Source: Faecalicatena fissicatena
GTDB taxonomy: Bacteria > Bacillota > Clostridia > Lachnospirales > Lachnospiraceae
DNA: 33,286 nucleotides
Reading direction: 5' to 3'
Assembly (NCBI GenBank): GCA_001028025.1
Contig: LDAQ01000035.1
Coordinates: 1 to 33,286 of the forward strand
Position 1 is the stretch's first letter; every line of letters starts with the position of its first letter. The notes below the pieces were generated by a model that ran no database searches, had not been told where the DNA came from, and worked only from the letters and a program-made list of their open reading frames with translations. This document shows, piece by piece, positions 14,501 through 22,736 of this stretch. Made by a program: the position numbers and the translations under genes.

Positions 14501-15563
14501 ACAAATGTTAGACGAGTCATTTAAAACAATTCATAATGGAGAGGTAGTTGAGGGTACAGTCATTGATGTGAAGCCAGATGAGATTATCCTGAATATCGGA
14601 TATAAAGTGGATGGTATCATAACTAAGAACGAGTATTCTAATGACCAGTCTGTAGATCTGACAACTGTAGTATCAGTTGGTGATTCCATGACTGTGAAGG
14701 TTTTAAAAGTGAATGACGGCGAAGGACAGATGCTACTGACTTATAAGAGACTTGCCGCAGAAAAAGGCAATGAGAGACTGAGAGAAGCGTTTGAGAACAA
14801 AGAAGTTCTGAAGGCTACAGTTACACAGATTCTCGGCGGCGGATTATGTGCAACAGTTGACGAGGCACGTGTATTTATCCCGGCAAGCCTTGTTTCTGAC
14901 TCTTACGAGAAGGATTTAAGCAAGTATGCAGGTCAGGAGATTGAATTTGTAATCAGCGAATTCAACCCGAGAAGAAACCGTGTCATCGGTGACAGAAGAC
15001 AGCTCCTTGTAGCAGAGAGAGCAGAAAAGCAGAAAGAACTGTTCGCAAAACTTCAGGTTGGTGATACAATTGAAGGAACAGTGAAGAATGTAACAGATTT
15101 CGGTGCATTTATCGACCTTGGCGGAGTAGACGGATTGTTACATATTTCCGAGATGTCATGGGGAAGAGTAGAGAATCCTAAGAAAGTATTCCAGGTTGGT
15201 GATACTTTAAAAGTTCTGGTTAAAGATATTAATGATACAAAAGTTGCACTCAGTCTGAAGTTCCCGGAGACTAATCCATGGGCACATGCGGCAGAGGATT
15301 TTGCAGTTGGTACAGTGATCACAGGAAGAGTGGCACGTATGACAGACTTTGGTGCGTTTGTTGAACTTGCACCTGGTGTTGATGCACTTCTTCATGTGTC
15401 TCAGATTTCCAGAGCACATGTAGAGAAGCCTTCAGATGTTCTTTCAATCGGACAGGAGATCACAGCCAAGATCGTAGACCTGAATGAGTCTGACAAGAAG
15501 ATCAGCCTGAGCATGAAAGCACTGGAGCCGGAAGCACAGGAATTTGACGTAACAGAAGAATAA
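14481..15563 (+). CDS. rpsA: 30S ribosomal protein S1 (four S1 domains)
   Basis: A 360-residue RNA-binding protein with four S1/OB repeats at about 15-85, 98-165, 185-255 and 270-345; the last two carry the typical VTDFGAFIDLGGVDGLLH and MTDFGAFVELAPGVDALLH. S1 helps the 30S subunit bind and unfold mRNA. Four domains is the short Gram-positive form (E. coli has six). The ATG at 14481 has GAGGAGG 9 bases before it, inside the ispH coding region, so translation is likely coupled. A clear terminator follows at 15624. Confidence 0.93.
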   Translation: MSELSFEQMLDESFKTIHNGEVVEGTVIDVKPDEIILNIGYKVDGIITKNEYSNDQSVDLTTVVSVGDSMTVKVLKVNDGEGQMLLTYKRLAAEKGNERLREAFENKEVLKATVTQILGGGLCATVDEARVFIPASLVSDSYEKDLSKYAGQEIEFVISEFNPRRNRVIGDRRQLLVAERAEKQKELFAKLQVGDTIEGTVKNVTDFGAFIDLGGVDGLLHISEMSWGRVENPKKVFQVGDTLKVLVKDINDTKVALSLKFPETNPWAHAAEDFAVGTVITGRVARMTDFGAFVELAPGVDALLHVSQISRAHVEKPSDVLSIGQEITAKIVDLNESDKKISLSMKALEPEAQEFDVTEE

Positions 15564-15623
15564 GAATACTATATTGCACAGACCATGAAAAAAGTATGGA
15601 AGATGGTGCAGGAATGGTATAGA

Positions 15624-15660
15624 ATAAAGGATAGAGACTGTGAAAGTCTCTATCTTTATT
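15624..15660 (+). terminator. Terminator after rpsA
   Basis: GATAGAGACT (15630-15639) pairs exactly with AGTCTCTATC (15645-15654); the stem is extended by ATAAA (15624-15628) with TTTAT (15655-15659) around one bulged G. It is the first strong hairpin after the S1 stop. Confidence 0.75.
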
Positions 15661-15790
15661 GTATACCCAAGGGCATCCCGTAACACATGCCCTGCGGGCG
15701 GGTCCGCAGTAAACTGCGGAATAAGGTATACCCAAGGGCACCCCGCAACTCATGCTCTGCGGGCGGATCTGCTGCAAGCTGCAGAATAAG
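15661..15790. repeat. Two tandem copies of a 65-bp structured repeat
   Basis: Unit 1 is 15661-15725 and unit 2 is 15726-15790, each exactly 65 bases, starting GTATACCCAAGGGCA and ending GAATAAG; GTATA of a would-be third unit follows. They differ at about 10 positions. Each holds two hairpins: CCCG(T/C)A with TGCGGG, and TCCGCAG with CTGCGGA in unit 1, matched by TCTGCTG with CTGCAGA in unit 2. The change C-G to T-A in the second stem keeps pairing. No ORF is supported across it. Confidence 0.85.
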
Positions 15791-15819
15791 GTATAGTAAT
15801 TTATAGCCAAAAAATGTAT

Positions 15820-15863
15820 ATGGGGTCAGGATTTCTTTGTAAAAAAAGGAACCCTGATCCCAT
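15820..15863. repeat. Hairpin with GGGGTCAGG ends
   Basis: TGGGGTCAGG (15821-15830) pairs with CCTGATCCCA (15853-15862) with one G-U pair, flanked by A/T; the inside is further paired by CTTT and AAAG. The T-rich and A-rich centre and GGGGTCAGG edges look like a small mobile or REP-like hairpin; there is no T-run after it. The rest of 15864-16002 is A+T rich and holds the region where the rnf promoter should lie. Confidence 0.45.
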
Positions 15864-15943
15864 TGAAATTTAAGGTAAGTGTTAAAAAAACGACAAGATG
15901 TATGTATTTATGAACAGGAATTTATTAGATTTACTGGATTTTA

Positions 15944-15961
15944 AATATAATTTCTAGTACA
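15944..15961 (+). promoter_or_regulatory. Candidate -10 elements for the rnf operon
   Basis: TATAAT (15944-15949) and TACAAT (15956-15961) both lie 40-60 bases before rnfC. Neither has a good -35 at 16-18 bases, so the exact promoter is unresolved, but this is the only reasonable place for one between the S1 terminator and rnfC. Confidence 0.3.
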
Positions 15962-16002
15962 ATACATATATTGCGATAAAAAAGAAAGGAAGGTAGTAAA
16001 GA

Positions 16003-17322
16003 ATGGGACTTTTAACTTTTAAAGGCGGAATCCATCCAAATGACGGTAAGAGTCTGGCAAAAGATCAGGCGATTGCTGAAGTACTGCCGAAAGGCAATTT
16101 GGTATATCCGCTTTCTCAGCATATCGGTGCTCCTGCAAGTCCAATAGTCCAGAAGGGGGACCATGTGTTAAAAGGCCAGAAGATTGCAGAGGCAGGCGGC
16201 TTCGTATCCGCGCCGGTCTATGCATCTGTATCCGGGACAGTCAAAGGTCTGGAAAAGCATTTCAATCCGACAGGAAGCCAGGTGGACTGTATTGTGATTG
16301 AAAACGATGGTGAATATGAGGAAGCTGAGCGCAGTCCGATAAGACCTCTTGAAGAGATGACAAGAGATGAAGTGATCGGTATGATCGGTGAGGCAGGAAT
16401 TGTCGGTATGGGCGGGGCCGGGTTTCCTACCAAAGTGAAACTTTCACCGAAAGAACCGGAGAAGATTGATTATATCATAGCAAACTGCGCTGAATGCGAG
16501 CCTTATATCACGGCTGATTACCGCAGGATGCTGGAAAATACCGAAGAACTTGTAAGCGGTATGAAGATTGTTCTTTCTCTGTTCGAGAATGCCAAAGGGA
16601 TATTTGGCATAGAAGATAACAAAAAAGACTGCATTGAGAAGCTGAAGGAAGCTGTGAAAGACGAGCCGCGCATGGAAGTAAAAGTGCTGCAGACGAAGTA
16701 CCCGCAGGGTGCTGAACGCCAGCTCATTTATGCCGTTACTAAGCGGGCTATCAATTCCTCCATGCTGCCCGCAGATGCAGGATGTATTGTGGATAATGTG
16801 GAGACACTGATCGGTATTCACCATGCGGTTGCCAAGGGGCGTCCACTCACCGAACGAGTAGTGACAGTCAGTGGTGATGCAGTGTCAAATCCAGGAAACT
16901 TCCTGGTGCTGCTGGGAACCAATCAGCAGGAGCTTGTAGAAGCGGCCGGAGGTTTCAAGGCTGATCCCCAGAAGGTGATTTCCGGCGGTCCTATGATGGG
17001 ATTTGCTATGATGACTCTGGATACGCCCGTGACGAAGACCTCTTCTTCTATTCTTGCATTTACAGAGGATATTGTTGCGAAGTCTCAGACAACAGCATGC
17101 ATCAACTGCGGAAGGTGCGTAGAAGTATGCCCGAGCAGGATCATACCTTCCAGACTTGCAGATTGTGCCGAGCGGTTCGATGAAGAGACATTTACAGCCC
17201 AGAACGGACTGGAATGTGTGGAATGTGGTTCATGCAGCTATGTTTGTCCTGCAAAACGGCCGTTAAAACAATCCATAGGGTCAATGCGTAAGATTGCCCT
17301 GGCAAACAGAAAGAAAAAATAA
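16003..17322 (+). CDS. rnfC: Rnf electron transport complex subunit C
   Basis: A 439-residue peripheral subunit on the cytoplasmic side that exchanges electrons with NAD+. The N-terminus has a barrel-sandwich domain; GMGGAGFPT (135-143) belongs to the FMN/NADH-binding domain, followed by a SLBB region and two [4Fe-4S] motifs, CINCGRC-x3-C (366-376) and CVECGSC-x3-C (405-415). Length is that of the compact clostridial RnfC. AGGAAGG stands upstream of the ATG. It opens a six-gene operon with short gaps or overlaps through rnfB. Confidence 0.95.
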   Translation: MGLLTFKGGIHPNDGKSLAKDQAIAEVLPKGNLVYPLSQHIGAPASPIVQKGDHVLKGQKIAEAGGFVSAPVYASVSGTVKGLEKHFNPTGSQVDCIVIENDGEYEEAERSPIRPLEEMTRDEVIGMIGEAGIVGMGGAGFPTKVKLSPKEPEKIDYIIANCAECEPYITADYRRMLENTEELVSGMKIVLSLFENAKGIFGIEDNKKDCIEKLKEAVKDEPRMEVKVLQTKYPQGAERQLIYAVTKRAINSSMLPADAGCIVDNVETLIGIHHAVAKGRPLTERVVTVSGDAVSNPGNFLVLLGTNQQELVEAAGGFKADPQKVISGGPMMGFAMMTLDTPVTKTSSSILAFTEDIVAKSQTTACINCGRCVEVCPSRIIPSRLADCAERFDEETFTAQNGLECVECGSCSYVCPAKRPLKQSIGSMRKIALANRKKK

Positions 17323-17339
17323 CAGAGAGGTGAATCAAA

Positions 17340-18272
17340 GTGAACGAGAATTATAACATATCATCTTCACCGCATATACGGGCGAAAGTAACCAGCGGCA
17401 ATATTATGCTGATGGTTGTTATAGCGCTTCTGCCGGCTACAATCTTTGGAATTTATAATTTCAGGCATGAGAATGCATGGCTCCTGGTAGTTGTAACTAC
17501 AGTATCTGCGGTGCTGGCTGAATACATATATGAAAGGCTGATGCATAAGCCGATCACGATCAAAGACTGCAGTGCGCTTGTCACAGGCCTGCTGCTTGCG
17601 CTGAACCTTCCGCCGACCCTTCCGCTGTGGATGGGCGTACTTGGTTCTGTATTTGCTATTATCGTTGTAAAACAGCTGTTCGGTGGACTGGGACAGAACT
17701 TTATGAACCCGGCTTTGGGCGCAAGATGTTTTCTGCTCATTTCTTTTACCGGACGTATGACATATTTTGTATACGACGGAGTTACCGGGGCTACCCCTCT
17801 TGCAGAATTGAAAGCGGGGGAGACAGTGAATACAATGAATATGCTGCTTGGAAATATCCGTGGTACCATCGGAGAGACTTCTGTTCTCGCGATTATGCTG
17901 GGGGCGATGTTCCTTCTTTTGCTTGGTGTCATTGATTTGAGAATTCCTGGTACATACATCGTGACATTTGTGATTTTTATTACCATCTTTGGCGGTCACG
18001 GCTTTGACCCGCAGTACATCACAGCGCACCTCTGCGGAGGCGGACTGATGCTGGGGGCATGGTTCATGGCAACCGATTATGTAACCTCGCCTATTACGAA
18101 GAGGGGGCAGATCGTATACGGTATCTGTCTGGGGCTGCTGACCGGGCTGTTCAGGCTGTTCGGCGGTTCCGCAGAGGGCGTATCTTATGCGATTATTATC
18201 AGTAACCTTTTAGTGCCGTTGATCGAAAAGGTTACTCTTCCAAAACCATTTGGTAAAGGAGGAGAAAAATAA
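17340..18272 (+). CDS. rnfD: Rnf electron transport complex subunit D
   Basis: A 310-residue integral membrane subunit with about nine or ten hydrophobic segments, related to NqrB. It carries covalently bound FMN: the motif TGATP (149-153) supplies T152 as likely acceptor, and ApbE encoded at 21202 is the expected flavin transferase. The C-terminal part has GAWFMATDYVTSPITKRGQ, typical of the family. The start is GTG 17340 with AGAGAGG before it. The stop overlaps the ATG of rnfG in TAATG. Confidence 0.94.
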   Translation: MNENYNISSSPHIRAKVTSGNIMLMVVIALLPATIFGIYNFRHENAWLLVVVTTVSAVLAEYIYERLMHKPITIKDCSALVTGLLLALNLPPTLPLWMGVLGSVFAIIVVKQLFGGLGQNFMNPALGARCFLLISFTGRMTYFVYDGVTGATPLAELKAGETVNTMNMLLGNIRGTIGETSVLAIMLGAMFLLLLGVIDLRIPGTYIVTFVIFITIFGGHGFDPQYITAHLCGGGLMLGAWFMATDYVTSPITKRGQIVYGICLGLLTGLFRLFGGSAEGVSYAIIISNLLVPLIEKVTLPKPFGKGGEK

Positions 18273-18886
18273 TGAATAAGATTGTTAAAAACACTTTAAT
18301 ACTTACAGTTATTACGCTGGTGGCAGGAACACTTCTTGGACTTGTCTATGAGGTGACAAAGGCACCTATTGCGACGGCACAGGAGAATGCCAAGCAGGAA
18401 GCGTACAGGACGGTTCTCTCAGATGCGGCTTCTTTTGAAGAGTACGCAGAGTTCGATGAAAGTGAAGCTGCCTCAGCTTTAAAAGAGGGCGGTTATGAGA
18501 GCGATGATATCACGGAAGTGGCTGCTGCTCTGGATGAAAGCGGGGAAACCGTGGGGTATGTAATCACAGTGACTTCACATGAAGGTTACGGCGGAGATAT
18601 CAAAATCTCTGTTGGTATCCTGAGCGACGGAACCGTAAAAGGAATCGAGATGCTTACGATTGCTGAGACGGCAGGTCTTGGTATGAAAGCAGCAGAATCG
18701 GATTTTAAGGATCAGTTCAAAGATAAGCAGGTAGAGAAGTTCTCCTATACAAAGAGCGGAGAAGAGGGCGACGATAAGATTGATGCTTTGAGCGGCGCAA
18801 CGATTACGACGAATGCGGTGACCAATGCGGTTGATTCTGCCCTGGTATATTTTCAGAATGTGTTAGGAGGTAGTGTCAATGAATAA
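18272..18886 (+). CDS. rnfG: Rnf electron transport complex subunit G (flavoprotein)
   Basis: A 204-residue protein with one N-terminal membrane helix (about 7-27) and an outward-facing FMN-binding domain. The acceptor motif SGATIT (174-179) places covalent FMN on T177. EGYGGDIKISVGILSDGTV and ETAGLGMKA are standard family blocks. It relays electrons between RnfD and the other membrane subunits. GGAGG lies about 8 bases before the ATG, inside the rnfD end. Its last 8 bases overlap the start of rnfE. Confidence 0.94.
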   Translation: MNKIVKNTLILTVITLVAGTLLGLVYEVTKAPIATAQENAKQEAYRTVLSDAASFEEYAEFDESEAASALKEGGYESDDITEVAAALDESGETVGYVITVTSHEGYGGDIKISVGILSDGTVKGIEMLTIAETAGLGMKAAESDFKDQFKDKQVEKFSYTKSGEEGDDKIDALSGATITTNAVTNAVDSALVYFQNVLGGSVNE

Positions 18887-19613
18887 GAATACAGAAAGAC
18901 TGTATAATGGTCTGGTTAAAGAAAACCCTACCTTCGTATTAATGCTGGGAATGTGTCCGACACTGGCGGTTACAACTTCCGCTATAAACGGTATCGGCAT
19001 GGGACTTTCTACAACAGTCGTACTTGTATTATCTAATATGCTGATATCCATGCTGAGAAAAATCATTCCGGACTCCGTCAGAATGCCGGCATTCATCGTT
19101 GTTGTAGCTTCTTTTGTAACAATGGTCCAGTTTTTGCTGGAAGGGTTTGTCCCGAGTCTGTATGATTCTCTGGGAATTTATATTCCGCTGATTGTTGTGA
19201 ACTGTATTATCCTGGGAAGAGCAGAAAGTTATGCCTCCAAGAATCCGGTTGTTCCGTCCATATTTGACGGAATTGGAATGGGGCTTGGCTTTACGGTGGG
19301 ACTTACGGCAATTGGTATTGTGAGAGAGATTGTTGGATCAGGAAAAGTTTTTGATATTCAGATTCTGCCGGATTCTTATGAACCGATTACAATCTTCATC
19401 CTGGCACCTGGCGCATTCTTTGTTCTGGCAGCACTGACTGCATTGCAGAATAAGGTGAAGAAAAAGGCTGCGGCAAAGGGCGATCCGATTGCTGAAAAGA
19501 TTGGATGCGGTTCGGGCTGTGCTACATGCGGGAAGAAAGAATCCTGCGGTGGAGGCATGTTTATCGATGTGCGCCCGGAACCGAAAAAAGCAGTTAAGAA
19601 TGAGAAAGAATAG
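18879..19613 (+). CDS. rnfE: Rnf electron transport complex subunit E, with cysteine-rich tail
   Basis: A 244-residue integral membrane subunit with about six hydrophobic helices, homologous to RnfA and NqrD. Conserved ENPTFVLMLGMCPTLAVTTS near the N-terminus includes the cysteine thought to hold the membrane Fe-S cluster shared with RnfA. After the last helix (about 195) the chain runs on into a charged tail with four cysteines, C210, C214, C217 and C223 (CGSGCATCGKKESC), beyond the usual end of the family. ATG 18879 is chosen over the in-frame GTG 18873 because AGGAGG then sits 8 bases away. Confidence 0.94.
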   Translation: MNKNTERLYNGLVKENPTFVLMLGMCPTLAVTTSAINGIGMGLSTTVVLVLSNMLISMLRKIIPDSVRMPAFIVVVASFVTMVQFLLEGFVPSLYDSLGIYIPLIVVNCIILGRAESYASKNPVVPSIFDGIGMGLGFTVGLTAIGIVREIVGSGKVFDIQILPDSYEPITIFILAPGAFFVLAALTALQNKVKKKAAAKGDPIAEKIGCGSGCATCGKKESCGGGMFIDVRPEPKKAVKNEKE

Positions 19614-19625
19614 GAGGGGAATGAG

Positions 19626-20201
19626 ATGAAAGAATTACTTTTAATCGCAGTTGGTTCTGCATTTGTTAATAACGTCGTGCTTAGTCAGTTTCTTGGAATC
19701 TGTCCGTTCCTTGGTGTTTCTAAAAACGTGAAAACCGCAGGAGGTATGGGCGGCGCTGTTATTTTCGTTATTACAATCGCGTCGTTTGTTACAGGCCTGA
19801 TCTACAAGTTTATACTTGTACCGACAAATTTTGAATATCTGCAGACAATTGTCTTTATTCTTGTTATTGCAGCTTTGGTTCAGTTTGTTGAAATGTTTCT
19901 TAAAAAGGCGATGCCGCCTCTGTATAATGCATTGGGCGTCTACCTGCCCTTGATTACAACAAACTGTGCAGTGCTTGGTGTTGCACTGACAAATGTGACG
20001 AAGTCTTACAATATTCTGCAGGGTGTCATCAACGGTTTTGCAACAGCATTTGGTTTTCTCGTGTCAATCGTGCTGATGGCAGGTATCCGTGAGAAAATCG
20101 AACATAATGACATTACAGAATCATTTCAGGGAACTCCGATTGTTCTGGTTACGGCCGGACTGATGGCGATTGCATTTTTCGGATTTTCTGGATTGATTTA
20201 G
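19626..20201 (+). CDS. rnfA: Rnf electron transport complex subunit A
   Basis: A 191-residue integral membrane protein with six helices, homologous to NqrE. The cysteine motifs VLSQFLGICPFLGVS and LPLITTNCAVLGVAL are both present and match the inverted-topology cluster-binding sites seen in this family. Length is normal. AGGAGG lies about 8 bases before the ATG; gap to rnfE is 12 bases. Confidence 0.95.
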   Translation: MKELLLIAVGSAFVNNVVLSQFLGICPFLGVSKNVKTAGGMGGAVIFVITIASFVTGLIYKFILVPTNFEYLQTIVFILVIAALVQFVEMFLKKAMPPLYNALGVYLPLITTNCAVLGVALTNVTKSYNILQGVINGFATAFGFLVSIVLMAGIREKIEHNDITESFQGTPIVLVTAGLMAIAFFGFSGLI

Positions 20202-20213
20202 GAGGGAAGGAAC

Positions 20214-21029
20214 ATGAGTATATCAGGAATTTTAATAGCTGCGGTAATTGTCGGCGGAACCGGATTATTCATCGGTATCTTCCTGGGGATATCCGGAAAG
20301 AAATTTGCCGTTGAAGTAGATGAGAGAGAAGAGGCTATCATAGGTGTTCTTCCCGGCAATAACTGCGGAGGTTGTGGTTTTGCCGGATGTTCGGGCCTGG
20401 CTGCTGCAATCGTAAAAGGAGAAGCGGAAGTAGGCGGGTGCCCGGTCGGCGGATCACCTGTTGCCGCTCAGATCGGCGAGATTATGGGTGTGGCTGCAGG
20501 GGAACAGGAGCGCCAGGTCGCATTTGTAAAATGTGCCGGAACGTGTGAGAAGGCGCAGGACCAGTATAAGTACCAGGGAATTGAAGACTGTATCATGGTA
20601 AATATGATGCAGGACGGCGGCCCAAAGGGCTGTTCTTATGGGTGTATGGGATATGGAACCTGTGTGAAGGCATGTCCTTTCGATGCGATACATATCGTTG
20701 AGGGCATAGCAGTAGTAGACAAGGAAAAATGTAAAGCCTGCGGTAAATGTATCGCAGCCTGCCCGAAACATCTGATTGAGTTGATCCCTTATGACCAGAA
20801 GACGTTTGTACAGTGTAATTCCAACGCGAAAGGAAAAGCATTGATGGATGTCTGCCTGGTAGGGTGTATTGGATGCCGGCTCTGCGAGAAAAACTGTGAA
20901 ACAGACGCAATTACAGTCACAAACTTCCTGGCGCATATTGATGCGTCCAAGTGTACGAATTGCGGAGTATGTGCTGATAAATGCCCGCGGAAGATTATTA
21001 TACCCCGGAAGATTCCACTGACTTCTTAG
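20214..21029 (+). CDS. rnfB: Rnf electron transport complex subunit B (polyferredoxin)
   Basis: A 271-residue subunit that accepts electrons from reduced ferredoxin. One N-terminal membrane helix (about 5-25) is followed by a first Fe-S site with C51, C54, C59 and C76, then a ferredoxin-like region with several more cysteine groups: CSYGCMGYGTCVKAC, CKACGKCIAAC, CLVGCIGCRLCEKNC and CTNCGVCADKC. This makes five or six clusters, as in Acetobacterium-type RnfB, though the C-terminus is short. AGGAGG precedes the ATG. Last gene of the operon; a strong terminator follows. Confidence 0.95.
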   Translation: MSISGILIAAVIVGGTGLFIGIFLGISGKKFAVEVDEREEAIIGVLPGNNCGGCGFAGCSGLAAAIVKGEAEVGGCPVGGSPVAAQIGEIMGVAAGEQERQVAFVKCAGTCEKAQDQYKYQGIEDCIMVNMMQDGGPKGCSYGCMGYGTCVKACPFDAIHIVEGIAVVDKEKCKACGKCIAACPKHLIELIPYDQKTFVQCNSNAKGKALMDVCLVGCIGCRLCEKNCETDAITVTNFLAHIDASKCTNCGVCADKCPRKIIIPRKIPLTS

Positions 21030-21127
21030 GGAGAATACAACAGGAAGATTGTGTCAGAATGGTTTTGCGTAACCGGAATATGATATTCATAACGCTGATT
21101 CACGGCACAGTATAAAACAGGCAAAAT

Positions 21128-21193
21128 AAAAGCCAGTACATGAAACTTCTCCGGAACCGGGAGCTCTGCGGAAGTTTTATGTACTGGCTTTTT
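21128..21193. terminator. Bidirectional terminator between rnfB and apbE
   Basis: AAAAGCCAGTACAT (21130-area) pairs with ATGTACTGGCTTTT, extended inward by AAACTTC and GAAGTTT, giving a stem of about 20 pairs. T-runs follow on both strands, as expected between convergent genes. Confidence 0.85.
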
Positions 21194-21201
21194 TATTACT
21201 G

Positions 21202-22188
21202 CTAATTGGCGTAGTGAAGAGCGTAATCATCGGTTACGAAAATAGCGCGGATATTGTCAAGAGATTCGATCAGAGCAGTCCCCTTTTCCAGGCCGAGACC
21301 AAAACAGGCGGTGCTTAAGGCATCCCCGTCTGCGGAAGCATCCGAAATGATGGTGACCTGCAGAAGGTGATTGTCGTAGGGATAACCAGTGCCGGGATCC
21401 AGCAGGTGGTGATAGATTTTCCCGTCTTTTTTAAAATACCTTTCGTAAGTGCCGGAGGAGACTACCGACTGACCGCTGATCTCCACGGTAGTGATGGCCT
21501 CATTTGTCTCGGCAAAGGGTTTCTGGATTCCTATATGGAAGGGCTGTCCATTGGGCCTGCCGCCGACAGCAACGATGTTGCCGCCGAGGCTGATGAGCGC
21601 GTGATCGATGCCCTTTCCTGTTAAATAAGCTTTTAGCTTGTCTGCAATGAAACCTTTGGCGATACCCCCCAGATCAATGGCGGCCTTTGGATCGGTCAGA
21701 GTAACGGTATTTTGGTCCAGAATGACATTTTCATAGTTCACATGGCTTCTGGCCTCATCTATGGTTTCCTGGTCCGGGATATTTCCCGGATTGTTTTTTA
21801 CATCCCACAGTTCGCTTAAAGGAGCAATCGTGATGTCAAATCTGCCGTTGGACAGTTCGCCGTAATACAGGCCCATTTCCAGTAATTCCGCTGTCTCGGG
21901 ATCTATTTCTACGGGAGTTCCTCCCGCAGCATTTATTCGGGAGACATCGCTTGTATCAATAGTACGGCTGAAAAGCTGTTCGTAACGCGTACACATTTCT
22001 TTGCAGTGATCCAGGATAGATTCATCGGCGGTACCCCAGACCTCAACAGATACGATCGTATCAAAATACATGCCGGTCATCTTGATTGAACTGTCTGCGC
22101 GGGGCACTTTGCTGCAGCCTGTGGACAAAAGTACAATGGCGGCGGGCAGAAACAGAGACAGAGCACGTTTTATAAGCGTATGTTTCAT
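21202..22188 (-). CDS. apbE: FAD:protein FMN transferase (flavin transferase lipoprotein)
   Basis: A 328-residue exported lipoprotein. The signal peptide ends in lipobox LSTGC (C25). The ApbE fold is marked by AIDLGGIAKGFIAD, SLGGNIVAVGGRP, SSGTYERYF, HLLDPGTGYP and the metal-binding SADGDALSTACF. It transfers FMN from FAD to the Ser/Thr of SGAT motifs, so RnfG and RnfD are its natural targets (inference from family and position). It faces the rnf operon and has its own promoter, so expression is separate. Confidence 0.94.
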   Translation of the reverse strand: MKHTLIKRALSLFLPAAIVLLSTGCSKVPRADSSIKMTGMYFDTIVSVEVWGTADESILDHCKEMCTRYEQLFSRTIDTSDVSRINAAGGTPVEIDPETAELLEMGLYYGELSNGRFDITIAPLSELWDVKNNPGNIPDQETIDEARSHVNYENVILDQNTVTLTDPKAAIDLGGIAKGFIADKLKAYLTGKGIDHALISLGGNIVAVGGRPNGQPFHIGIQKPFAETNEAITTVEISGQSVVSSGTYERYFKKDGKIYHHLLDPGTGYPYDNHLLQVTIISDASADGDALSTACFGLGLEKGTALIESLDNIRAIFVTDDYALHYAN

Positions 22189-22212
22189 GTGATTCCTCTT
22201 TCAAATGTATTT

Positions 22213-22240
22213 AAGTACCTGTCTGTATGCTGTGGTACTT
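22213..22240. promoter_or_regulatory. Inverted repeat in the apbE leader
   Basis: AAGTACC (22213-22219) and GGTACTT (22234-22240) are exact reverse complements 14 bases apart, between the apbE promoter and its start codon. It may be an RNA hairpin or operator; nothing further can be said. Confidence 0.3.
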
Positions 22241-22256
22241 ATTCTATATCTGAAAT

Positions 22257-22285
22257 ATTATAACCATTTTCAGGAAGAATTACAA
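22257..22285 (-). promoter_or_regulatory. Promoter of apbE
   Basis: On the minus strand: -35 TTGTAA (22280-22285), 17-base spacer, -10 TATAAT (22257-22262). It lies about 70 bases upstream of the apbE ATG. Confidence 0.7.
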
Positions 22286-22297
22286 TCGAACATGTGA

Positions 22298-22326
22298 TTG
22301 CATTCTAAAAGTCGGTGTGCTATGAT
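22298..22326 (+). promoter_or_regulatory. Promoter of the NusG-II / Gx transporter / ruvAB unit
   Basis: -35 TTGCAT (22298-22303), 17-base spacer, -10 TATGAT (22321-22326), only about 17 bases before the ATG at 22344, so the leader is very short. It is back-to-back with the apbE promoter. Confidence 0.65.
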
Positions 22327-22343
22327 AGTGGCTGGAGGCGGAT

Positions 22344-22700
22344 ATGAAAAAAAATGATTTTTTATTAATCGGACTCGTTCTGCTCATCGCAGTTTCTGTG
22401 ATGGGTTATCATTATTTAAAGAAAGATACTGGCCCAGGAAAAGTAGTAATCCGTGTGGACGGTGAAACATATGGGACATATGATTTGTCGGAGGAGCAGA
22501 CCATAGATATCCAGGGTACAAACATACTGGAGATTCATAACGGTGAGGCCCGGATGTCCGAAGCAGACTGCCCTGACAGGCTCTGTGTGCATCAGAAGGC
22601 AATTTCAAGGGATGGGGAGAGCATCATCTGCCTGCCCAATAAGATCGTAGTATCTGTGGAAGGCGGCGAAGACAACGAGATCGATGCGGTGGCGAATTAG
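22344..22700 (+). CDS. NusG domain II-containing membrane-anchored protein
   Basis: A 118-residue protein with one N-terminal membrane helix (about 6-23) and a small outward-facing beta domain of the NusG_II type. Two cysteine motifs, CPDRLCVHQ and IICLPNKIVV, are conserved in these proteins. It is not NusG itself, since the NGN domain is missing. Such genes commonly sit beside apbE and Gx_transp genes in Firmicutes, which hints at a role in extracytoplasmic flavin or redox chemistry, but function is unproven. GGAGGCG is 5 bases before the ATG. Confidence 0.8.
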   Translation: MKKNDFLLIGLVLLIAVSVMGYHYLKKDTGPGKVVIRVDGETYGTYDLSEEQTIDIQGTNILEIHNGEARMSEADCPDRLCVHQKAISRDGESIICLPNKIVVSVEGGEDNEIDAVAN

Positions 22701-22736
22701 CAGTACCGGGGGTCCATGAGTACAGGAGGAAAAGGT

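Noticed and set aside
15661..15790. CRISPR array
   Set aside because: Only two adjoining units without spacers, with internal hairpins and no cas genes.
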